From Bacteroidales bacterium (lineage in GTDB: Bacteria; Bacteroidota; Bacteroidia; Bacteroidales; UBA10428): a stretch of 33,680 nucleotides of DNA. The notes under the pieces are model-generated. The model worked only from the letters and a program-made list of their open reading frames with translations. It did no database searches and had not been told where the DNA came from. A program made the position numbers and the translations under genes. The stretch's first letter is position 1. Each line of letters begins with the position of its first letter. This document shows positions 1 through 7,219 of this stretch, one piece after another. The stretch covers positions 1 through 33,680 of the forward strand of contig JAFGQZ010000083.1 of assembly GCA_016935435.1 (NCBI GenBank), in the 5' to 3' direction.

Positions 1-12
1 CCTATATAACAA

Positions 13-795
13 ATGAAAACAGAAGAAATTATAAGCGGTTTCGGGCCAATTTCGCTCGAAGAAATGGATAGTGTAAAACTTATGAACCGTATTGACACAA
101 AATATGTTATGTCTGTACCGGTTTTAAACGATATACTTCAAAAAATATCGGATAACTATTTTGCGCTGGAAATCGACAGCCAGCGTGTATTTCCCTACAA
201 ATCGCTTTATTACGACACGGTAAACAACTACATGTACCTTGCCCATCATAACGGGCGCCTAAACCGCTTTAAAATAAGGTTCAGAAAATATATTAGCAGC
301 AACAATACATTTTTGGAAATAAAATTCAAGCAAAAAGGAATACGCACAATAAAAAAACGTATCGAAGTTGACGATATTGAACCCTTTCTTGGAAAAAAAA
401 CTGGCAGCTATATCGAAAAGCACACCCCATTTTCTGTTTCTGAACTGGAACCCAAAATATACACCGACTTTTCCAGGATTACCCTTGTAAACAAAGATTT
501 TTCGGAACGTGTTACCATCGATCAGAACCTTACATTCTACTTTAACGGCAATACCCCTTTTAGCTTAAACAATATTATTATTTTGGAATTAAAAAGCGAG
601 GGCGGTGCCTCAAAATCGATCCTTGTCGAGTCGCTCAGGGAGAAAGGCGTATTTCCTAAAGGAATGAGCAAATACTGTCTGGGGCGGGCTTTAAGCGAAG
701 GCGATATTAAAAACAATAACTTCAAAGAGAAAATCTTAACTTTTAATAAAATAGAGAATGGAAGCTTTTATTTCAGGAATACTGCCTGTTTTTAA
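13..795 (+). CDS. VTC-domain polyphosphate polymerase-like protein
   Basis: This 260-residue protein resembles the VTC domain (the catalytic tunnel of the vacuolar transporter chaperone complex), which makes polyphosphate from ATP; bacterial copies are usually annotated as polyphosphate polymerase domain proteins. The basic and acidic strand motifs of the tunnel are visible: RIDTKYV near residue 26, KIRFRKY near 86, LEIKFKQKG near 100, LELKSEGG near 190 and SKYCLGRAL near 218. There is no signal peptide, so it should act in the cytoplasm or at the inner face of the membrane. The ATG follows an AT-rich leader (TATATAACAA). The 3' end overlaps the following DUF4956 gene by 38 bases, which suggests translational coupling. 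This VTC/DUF4956 pairing recurs in bacteria, sometimes with CotH kinases, and any such gene would lie upstream of this window. Polymerase activity is inferred from the family only. Confidence 0.85.
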   Translation: MKTEEIISGFGPISLEEMDSVKLMNRIDTKYVMSVPVLNDILQKISDNYFALEIDSQRVFPYKSLYYDTVNNYMYLAHHNGRLNRFKIRFRKYISSNNTFLEIKFKQKGIRTIKKRIEVDDIEPFLGKKTGSYIEKHTPFSVSELEPKIYTDFSRITLVNKDFSERVTIDQNLTFYFNGNTPFSLNNIIILELKSEGGASKSILVESLREKGVFPKGMSKYCLGRALSEGDIKNNNFKEKILTFNKIENGSFYFRNTACF

Positions 796-1450
796 ATCAA
801 CCCTTTTGGGGATACCTATAATTGACCAGACAAGTTTTTTGAACCTGATAATCAGGTTCGCCTTTAACATGCTAATTGTTGTTGTTGCTGTACGCTGGCT
901 GTATTACCCGAAAACAAGACGAAAAGATTATTTGTTTACTTATATTTTAATTAGTGTTACAATTTTTCTTTTATGTTTCCTTCTCGAAAACGTTAAACTG
1001 CAACTTGGTTTTGCCCTGGGTTTGTTTGCTATCTTTGGAATAATCCGTTATCGAACCGATGCCATTCCGATTAAAGAAATGACATATTTGTTCCTGGTTA
1101 TTGGAATATCGGTTATCAACGCCCTGGCAAACAAGAAAGTAAGTTATACCGAGCTTGTTTTTACAAACCTTATAATTCTGGTAATTACATTTTTGCTCGA
1201 AAGGGTTTCGCTGGTGCGCCACGAATCGACTAAAAACATCGATTACGACCGTATTGACCTTATTAAAACCGATAAAAGGGCAGAAATGATTCGTGACCTG
1301 GAAGAAAGGACCGGCATTAGAATTAACAAAATTGAAATAGGAAGAATTAATTTTCTGCGCGATACGGCCAAAATAAAAATTTATTACTTCGAAGACGATG
1401 CCGAAGCTGCTTTCCATTCCGATGATTATGGAAAATCGGCTACCGACTGA
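758..1450 (+). CDS. DUF4956 multi-pass membrane protein
   Basis: This 230-residue protein has about five hydrophobic segments (roughly residues 25-45, 54-74, 77-95, 106-122 and 128-146), followed by a soluble tail of about 80 residues that is likely cytoplasmic. The central stretch LGLFAIFGIIRYRTD, including the loop after it, is characteristic of the DUF4956 family. The start at 758 lies inside the preceding VTC-domain gene; the next ATG is more than 35 codons in and would cut the first membrane segment, so the overlapping start is preferred. Its biochemical function is unknown. From its constant neighbour it may be the membrane partner of the polyphosphate polymerase, for example to anchor or export the product, but that is inference. 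The gene ends 30 bases from the convergent TonB receptor gene, with no clear hairpin between them. Confidence 0.85.
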   Translation: MEAFISGILPVFKSTLLGIPIIDQTSFLNLIIRFAFNMLIVVVAVRWLYYPKTRRKDYLFTYILISVTIFLLCFLLENVKLQLGFALGLFAIFGIIRYRTDAIPIKEMTYLFLVIGISVINALANKKVSYTELVFTNLIILVITFLLERVSLVRHESTKNIDYDRIDLIKTDKRAEMIRDLEERTGIRINKIEIGRINFLRDTAKIKIYYFEDDAEAAFHSDDYGKSATD

Positions 1451-1480
1451 TTAACGCCCCCTCTTACTATACAACATATA

Positions 1481-3796
1481 TTATAAAGTAATTGAAAGGC
1501 CCAGGAGAAACAGGCGCCCTATTTCATCCATATAAGCAAATTCGCGCTTTTTGCCAAGCAAATTGCGTATGTTTAAAGAAACCTTTGCTTTATTGTTCAG
1601 TAATTTATAGGAACCATTGAGGTTCAAAACAAATTTTTCATCAATTTGTTGCTGCCCGTATTTTGTTTGCAGTTCGTGCTTTGAGTAGGCATAAAGGTTC
1701 GATGCCAGGGTTAATTTTTGATTGAAGAGTTTAAATTCGGCTACTATGCCCCCATAAAATTCAGGGGTCGAAACATTATTAATGTTTTGATCCCGTTCAT
1801 CGGGGAAATGAGTAGAATAACCACTACCACTCATAGCTGCTGAAAACATATAAACAATTGCCGAGTCGGGACTAAATGATATAACATTTTGTAAGCTTGT
1901 TTGCTGGTATGTTCCAAAAAACCTCAACACTATATTTTTATCAGGGATCCAACTCAGATTATAAGTTACACCCGATTGTTCCGATTCAAGGCCTATATTC
2001 CCGAACAACATGCTTACATAAGGCCGGCCGCTTGCATTTGAAAAACCATTCAGGTTAAGCGAATCGGGATATAATGCCCCAAAATTTTTAGTTTTACTGA
2101 CAAAAAACTCAATATCGGCCTGTACATTTTTAACAGGCTTAATCCTGTAACCAATTTCAATGGTACGCATTGTAAGCAAATCGATATTTTTTTGTCCGTT
2201 ATATTGTATATATCCGGGCATGGGCCTTCCATCGCGGTTCCAAAGAAAATCGGCATAAGAATCGAGCAAAAATGGGCTTCGGTTAGCCTTTGAGGCAACA
2301 ATTCTGAAATGGTGCACGTTATTGAGCTTATACGACAAAACCGATTGGTACGATAAATACATCTTGTTATGGGTATTATAGCCTTCGCCCCTTATTGCTC
2401 CAATAAGCCTGATTTTTTCTCGTATCAGATAGTCGGCTCTCAGGCTAATGGCCGTAGTCCATAGGCTTTTTTCGCCGTTTAAAAAGCCCTGATCGGCACG
2501 CCGGAGATAGGGCAAGTCGTTATATCCGGCAAGCTGAAAAGCAAAACCGGGCTTAAGGTTTAAGTTCCCATAATTGATATCGTACTCAAGATTGGTATTC
2601 AGGTTTAAAATATCTACTTTGAATCCTGTATCGCACCTTACAATATCCTGCCAACCACTAAGTATATTGGTTTGAACCTTAAGCCCTTTTACCATTGCAA
2701 CGAAATCGGCATATTGGGTGTTTGAGACCCTTCCGGCGTAAGATGTCGGGTTATCGCCCATAGTTGTCGATAATACCTGTGAATATTGGTACCCGCCTTT
2801 CAGGTCGAAACAGACATCCTTTTTTGGCCTGTAAACCAGGTAGCCGTTTGCCCCAAACCGTTGCCGGGCCAATATGGGTGACGGGTACATAGCATTAATG
2901 TCATCGTGCGGATCAAAAACATTGAACCACTCATTTTCAAGGGGCGAAAATGTGCGCAATGTGTCGAGTTGCTGTTTTGTAAGGTAGCCCCATTCTTTTT
3001 TGTTAAACCTATGGACATAGAGTTTATCGGTATTCCTGTTAAGAGTTTCAAAATTACTTGTTGCCCTGAACGAAAGGTATTTGTTTATCTTTTTGCCCAC
3101 TGAAAAATCGGAAATTACCGTTTTTTGAGCACCTGCCTGCACATTGCCGGTTACCGATAGTTTTTCTTCGGTTTGCCTTTTAGTGATAATGTTTACAACA
3201 CCCGAAACAGCGTTAGGCCCGTATAATGCGCTCGAAGGCCCCCTGATTACCTCAATACGGTCGATATCGGCCAAACCTATGGGAAGCGTTTCCCAGAATG
3301 TGCCCCCATGTACATAATTATATACAGGCCTCCCGTCAATCATTACCAGGGAAATTGAGTTCTCGGAATAAACAAACAAATGGTGCGCCGGAAGGTTATC
3401 ATTTCCCCTTATATGTATATCAAAATTACCATTTGTTTTTTCCCTAACAATTAGCCCGGGAACCAACCGTAAAGCTTCTTCTATTGATCGGGCGCCGGAA
3501 GATACAATTTCATCGTACGATATTACCGATGTCGATAGTGGGGCTTCAAAATTAGTCTCAATTTTTTTCGATGCCGAAACAACATCTTTGTTTAAAAGCA
3601 TTTCTATTAAATCTTCCAGCGAAACCCCAACTATTTCTGCGAGCTCTATAACATCTTCGAAGGGCATTTCCAGTAATTCGTCGTAGGTGAGCTCCAATAC
3701 ATCATCTTTCGTAAATTGTGCAATATTTTTTTTATCCTGTGCATGCAGGAATATGGCAATGAACAATAAAAGTAAAATATGCAATAGTTTATTCAT
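1481..3796 (-). CDS. TonB-dependent outer-membrane receptor with N-terminal SLEDL extension
   Basis: This is a 771-residue outer-membrane receptor. A signal peptide (residues 1-19, ending LHAQ) precedes an acidic helical extension (about 30-75) containing GVSLEDLIEM and then DVVSASKK, a form seen in TonB receptors that lack a carboxypeptidase-type domain. The plug spans about 82-207 and includes IEVIRGPSSALYGPNAVSG and VVNIITKR. The remainder is a 22-strand-type barrel ending in an aromatic/hydrophobic strand (FLLGLSITL). It is the last gene of a minus-strand run, 65 bases after a YfiR-like gene. YfiR-type proteins and receptors of this class are often neighbours, so the pair may take part in periplasmic signalling or in uptake of an unknown ligand. 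There is no SusD partner, so glycan import of the Sus type is unlikely. The substrate cannot be read from the sequence. Confidence 0.9.
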   Translation of the reverse strand: MNKLLHILLLLFIAIFLHAQDKKNIAQFTKDDVLELTYDELLEMPFEDVIELAEIVGVSLEDLIEMLLNKDVVSASKKIETNFEAPLSTSVISYDEIVSSGARSIEEALRLVPGLIVREKTNGNFDIHIRGNDNLPAHHLFVYSENSISLVMIDGRPVYNYVHGGTFWETLPIGLADIDRIEVIRGPSSALYGPNAVSGVVNIITKRQTEEKLSVTGNVQAGAQKTVISDFSVGKKINKYLSFRATSNFETLNRNTDKLYVHRFNKKEWGYLTKQQLDTLRTFSPLENEWFNVFDPHDDINAMYPSPILARQRFGANGYLVYRPKKDVCFDLKGGYQYSQVLSTTMGDNPTSYAGRVSNTQYADFVAMVKGLKVQTNILSGWQDIVRCDTGFKVDILNLNTNLEYDINYGNLNLKPGFAFQLAGYNDLPYLRRADQGFLNGEKSLWTTAISLRADYLIREKIRLIGAIRGEGYNTHNKMYLSYQSVLSYKLNNVHHFRIVASKANRSPFLLDSYADFLWNRDGRPMPGYIQYNGQKNIDLLTMRTIEIGYRIKPVKNVQADIEFFVSKTKNFGALYPDSLNLNGFSNASGRPYVSMLFGNIGLESEQSGVTYNLSWIPDKNIVLRFFGTYQQTSLQNVISFSPDSAIVYMFSAAMSGSGYSTHFPDERDQNINNVSTPEFYGGIVAEFKLFNQKLTLASNLYAYSKHELQTKYGQQQIDEKFVLNLNGSYKLLNNKAKVSLNIRNLLGKKREFAYMDEIGRLFLLGLSITL

Positions 3797-3861
3797 TGGT
3801 AAATAATTTATCTTTTTTATGACCTGTTGAAAATTTAATATTTATTTTATTGTACTATATA

Positions 3862-4374
3862 TTACTGGTCAACCTGAATGCCTAAGGAAAAAAGTGCCGT
3901 ATTTACCTTTATACCTTCGTTCTCTATATGTTGCCGGTTAATTTCGAAATTTAACTTTCCGTTAACCTTTATGTAATTTAAGCCTGCATACGATTTAGCT
4001 AAGCCAGGCCCATCGCTGATAAGCACAATGCCATGGTTTTTGCACACTTTATTTATTTGCGACAATTTATCGGTGCGGGCTTCCGGCACATAAACTATAT
4101 GGCAACCGGTTAATTCTGCAAGTTCGTTGATTTTTCTGATTTCGAGTTTCTGCCTGCCAATTCCTCGCTTACCGGCAATTATGTTTAATTCTGCAATTAC
4201 CGGCGAGGAGCCATATACACCAATAACAAAATTACCCTGTTGCATTTGGGTCGGCCATTCCAAATACTTGGTGAAATTATACATAAACAAAGCTTTAAAC
4301 TTATCGTCTTGTGCATTAACACGAGGGATACACAAAACTATTGCCGCTAAAAATAACAGTTGTTTAATGCCCAT
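3862..4374 (-). CDS. YfiR-family periplasmic protein (DUF4154)
   Basis: This is a 170-residue exported protein of the YfiR/DUF4154 family. In Pseudomonas, YfiR is a periplasmic repressor of the diguanylate cyclase YfiN; in Bacteroidota no such partner is implied. A signal peptide covers residues 1-21 (MGIKQLLFLA through RVNA, cut before QDD). The family hallmark follows at once: FKALFMYNFTKYLEWP (about 26-41), then VIGVYG, a central HIVYVPEA strand and GIVLISDGPGLA. The frame is open to 4413, but the ATG at 4374 has a GGAG-like sequence a few bases upstream and gives a standard signal peptide, so it is preferred. The gene lies between DUF4301 (upstream, same strand) and the TonB receptor (downstream), with which it is likely cotranscribed. 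No GGDEF, kinase or other obvious output protein lies in the same run. Confidence 0.85.
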   Translation of the reverse strand: MGIKQLLFLAAIVLCIPRVNAQDDKFKALFMYNFTKYLEWPTQMQQGNFVIGVYGSSPVIAELNIIAGKRGIGRQKLEIRKINELAELTGCHIVYVPEARTDKLSQINKVCKNHGIVLISDGPGLAKSYAGLNYIKVNGKLNFEINRQHIENEGIKVNTALFSLGIQVDQ

Positions 4375-4442
4375 TTGCTCCGTCAAGTATTTACATACAG
4401 CTAACTTCTGCAAGATAATACTAAATGTTTTTCAAACGCTGC

Positions 4443-5966
4443 TTATTGATGGGCTTTTCTTAATAAATCGTTTACCGTTTTTACCGGATTAAAGGTTTCC
4501 ACAGGCACTTCAACATAAACACTGTTCCAAAAGGCCATTGCCCCGTTCCATAACCCGGGAAGCTCAAGTGCTTTCAGCTCACGGCCCGATTTTGATTTCC
4601 TGGATATAAAACAGGTATCGTTATCGATAAACCTGCGCAAATCGAATTTTTTGCCTTTAAAATCTTTAACCGAACATACAATATCTACAGGGTTAAAATG
4701 CGTTGCCGATTTCAGAATTTCCATTTGTTCCGGGTTTTCCCCATCAACCTGCGAAGATTCAACTATTTGCACCGAAACGCAACCATTCTCACTTTCGGTA
4801 AAATAAGGCCCCCCTCCTGGTTCGCCCAGGTTTCTAACAACCCCGCATACCCTGAGCGGACGGTTTAGCCTGTCGATTAAGGCTTCCACAAGGGCACTGC
4901 CGGAAAGGCTTTCGGGCACACAGTTTCCGACGAGCATAAGCCTGTTTTTTAGAAAATCAATTGCCATATTAATGGTTTCGGTTGCCGGGTTTTCTGTTAA
5001 TTGCCCCAACAACATGTATATAGTTTGCCGTATTTCCAGAAGTTTTCCGGCAAGAACTTTTTTGTATTCAATGGTAGGTAAAAGCAAATGTTGTTTTGTA
5101 ACATTATCGATATTCTTAATAAAAATAATATCGCTGTCGATTTCATTTAAATTCTCAATTAAAGCTCCATGTCCCCCCGGCCTGAAAAGCAAACTTCCAT
5201 CATTATCATAAAATGGAGTATTATCGGCATTCACCGCAAGAGTGTCGGTCGAAGGCTTTTGCACCGAATAGCTTAAACGATATTTTACACTGTATTTATT
5301 TTCATAATCGCCAACAACCCTGTCGGCAAGTTCCCTGAAAGAAGCCAGGTGTTCGGGGGAAACAGTAAAATGCAGGTTTACCAAACGTTTGTCGGATTGG
5401 GCATATAGAGCGCCTTCAACAAGATGCTCTTCAAAGGGCGTACGGTTTTCCTCGGGTGAATATGAATGAAACTTTAAGAGGCCTTTCGGCAGCACCCCGT
5501 ATGACAAACCTTTTGTTTCCAAAAGCCCATCGATAATAGAAGTATAATCACCGTTCTTAATTAATTCGTAAATCTTGCCCGAAGAGCCTAATAATTTGTT
5601 CAGATCGTCGAAAAAGGCAAAATTCGATATTGAAGCAAAAAACTCCTGCACATCTTTGTTAGAATTAATTTGCTGCTTCTGTTTATTCGGGCTGATTTCG
5701 TTAAATTCAAACAACGATTTAAACATGCGGCTGGCAGCCCCCGATGCCGGAACAAACTTTGTTACCTGCTTCGGGGTAGTTTCGTAAATGCCTATATATT
5801 TTTTTTTGTCGTCGATAATTTCTATTCCTTTGCCTGCAACAGCAGGTTCTATGAGCTTAACCGGCTTTACTCCTTTTTTAAACAGCTCTATTTGCTTTTC
5901 GGCTTGCTCAACGCTAATGCCCTTTTGCTCAAGAATTCTCCGATCGTTGTTATTGAATATGTTCAT
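4443..5966 (-). CDS. DUF4301 family protein, nucleotidyltransferase-like
   Basis: This 507-residue cytoplasmic protein belongs to DUF4301, a family found mainly in Bacteroidota with no proven function. Two stretches resemble sugar-nucleotide pyrophosphorylases of the GT-A fold: KFVPASGAASRMFKSL (about 70-85), which looks like a nucleotide-binding GxGxRM loop, and a glycine-rich PGGHGALIENLNEID (about 263-277) followed by FIKNIDNV, which resembles the product-binding region of UDP-sugar pyrophosphorylases. A glycine/proline-rich VRNLGEPGGGPYF segment lies in the last third. There is no signal peptide or membrane segment. It starts 12 bases after yjbQ and precedes the YfiR-like gene, so it sits in the middle of a four-gene run. 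A transferase role is an inference from motif likeness; the substrate is unknown. Confidence 0.85.
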   Translation of the reverse strand: MNIFNNNDRRILEQKGISVEQAEKQIELFKKGVKPVKLIEPAVAGKGIEIIDDKKKYIGIYETTPKQVTKFVPASGAASRMFKSLFEFNEISPNKQKQQINSNKDVQEFFASISNFAFFDDLNKLLGSSGKIYELIKNGDYTSIIDGLLETKGLSYGVLPKGLLKFHSYSPEENRTPFEEHLVEGALYAQSDKRLVNLHFTVSPEHLASFRELADRVVGDYENKYSVKYRLSYSVQKPSTDTLAVNADNTPFYDNDGSLLFRPGGHGALIENLNEIDSDIIFIKNIDNVTKQHLLLPTIEYKKVLAGKLLEIRQTIYMLLGQLTENPATETINMAIDFLKNRLMLVGNCVPESLSGSALVEALIDRLNRPLRVCGVVRNLGEPGGGPYFTESENGCVSVQIVESSQVDGENPEQMEILKSATHFNPVDIVCSVKDFKGKKFDLRRFIDNDTCFISRKSKSGRELKALELPGLWNGAMAFWNSVYVEVPVETFNPVKTVNDLLRKAHQ

Positions 5967-5978
5967 AGCTATAATTTT

Positions 5979-6389
5979 TTATGATAATACTGTAAGTACA
6001 ATATGCCTTGGGCCTCCATGGTTTCGGAATTCGCAAAAATATATGCCCTGCCATGTGCCCAGGTTCAGCCGCGAATTAGTTATAGGTACTACAACGCTTT
6101 GCCCGATAATTGACGATTTTAGGTGTGCTGGCAAATCATCGGCCCCCTCAAGGGTATGTGTGTAAAACCTCTGGTTTTCCGGAACAAGATTGTCAAAAAA
6201 AAATGAAAAATCGGCCCTTACCGATGCATCGGCATTTTCGTTGAGTGTAATGCCTGCCGAGGTGTGCTTAATAAAAACATGCAACAAGCCGCAGGGAGGC
6301 AAATTTTCGAGCGATTTCTCGATATATGGGGTTATTAAGTGGTAACCCCGCGGATGTTCGGGAATTATGATTTCTTTTTGTTGTACCAT
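5979..6389 (-). CDS. yjbQ: YjbQ family protein (UPF0047)
   Basis: This 136-residue protein matches the YjbQ/UPF0047 family at full length (usual size 130-140). The conserved metal/active-site pattern is complete: FIKHTSAGITLNENADASV (about 44-62), then HTLEGADDLPAHLKSSIIG (about 98-116) with its histidine and aspartates, and the closing LGTWQGIYFCEFRNHGGPRH. Members of this family can show weak thiamine-phosphate synthase activity and are named secondary thiamine-phosphate synthase, but the physiological role is uncertain. No thiamine genes are nearby. It is the first gene of the minus-strand run yjbQ - DUF4301 - YfiR-like - TonB receptor, and it diverges from the gene at 6510 across a short AT-rich region. 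Confidence 0.92.
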   Translation of the reverse strand: MVQQKEIIIPEHPRGYHLITPYIEKSLENLPPCGLLHVFIKHTSAGITLNENADASVRADFSFFFDNLVPENQRFYTHTLEGADDLPAHLKSSIIGQSVVVPITNSRLNLGTWQGIYFCEFRNHGGPRHIVLTVLS

Positions 6390-6509
6390 ACTTTAAGAAA
6401 CTATACTTTAAATTATAACTTTTTAACATGGCACATTCGTTTTATTCAATAATTTTTTGAAATATTTGGAACTTTGTTTGCAAATATTAATTTGGCCGGC
6501 TGCCCCAGA

Positions 6510-7139
6510 ATGGTTTACCAAATGTACAAATATTTAACGCTGATAATTTTTGTTGCTGTATTTCAGGCAGTTAATGGCCAGGATGAAAAACTGGTTCAAT
6601 TTACCGGGCGTGTATTCGACGATTTTATACAACCCCTACCCTATACTCACATTGTTGACCTTACCGGTGGCCGTGGCACTATTTCCGACCGCGAGGGGAA
6701 ATTTTCATTTGTAGCCAGGGCAAACGATACAATAATATTTTCTGCCATGGGCTATAAAAGAAGTATGGTTGTAATTCCGGACAACCTGCCTGAGCCCTTT
6801 TATACCCGCGATGTGCTAATGCAGGGCGACACATTTATGATTGCTGAAGTTGAAGTTTACCCCTGGCGCGATTATGAAGAATTTAAAGAAGCATTCTTAA
6901 ACCTAGAATTACCCGACGATGATCTGGAAAGGGCCCGAAAAAATATTGCCCTTATAAAAACCCAGATAATGATGGATAATACCCCCTTGCCCAGCGAAAA
7001 TTTTAACTATATAATGCAGAAAAACTATAACGAATCGTTTACCCGGGGCACTTATCCTACTTACCAGATTTTTAATGTTTTTGCATGGCAAAAATTCTTT
7101 CAGGCTTTAAAAAACGGCGATTTTAAAAACAAAAAGTAA
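6510..7139 (+). CDS. Small secreted CarboxypepD_reg-like protein
   Basis: This protein is 209 residues from the 6510 start (205 if the in-frame ATG at 6522 is used). A signal peptide (MYKYLTLIIFVAVFQAVNG, cut before QDE) is followed by a carboxypeptidase-regulatory-like beta-sandwich: FTGRVFDDF, TISDREGKFSF and DTIIFSAMGYKRS (about 30-85). The last 100 residues are charged, helical and not recognised. The reading frame is open back to an ATG at 6474, but a GAACTTTG sequence at 6469-6476 resembles the Bacteroidota -7 element and would put the transcript start after 6474. The same domain opens the TonB receptor that begins 80 bases downstream on the same strand, so the two are probably cotranscribed and may act together at the cell surface. 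Its function is otherwise unknown. Confidence 0.75.
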   Translation: MVYQMYKYLTLIIFVAVFQAVNGQDEKLVQFTGRVFDDFIQPLPYTHIVDLTGGRGTISDREGKFSFVARANDTIIFSAMGYKRSMVVIPDNLPEPFYTRDVLMQGDTFMIAEVEVYPWRDYEEFKEAFLNLELPDDDLERARKNIALIKTQIMMDNTPLPSENFNYIMQKNYNESFTRGTYPTYQIFNVFAWQKFFQALKNGDFKNKK

Positions 7140-7219
7140 AATTTTACCCGTTTCTTATTGTAAAATCACAATTTAATTGCCTTATTTGAGTTTATAGTCA
7201 AATAGCCCTGAAAAAGCAA

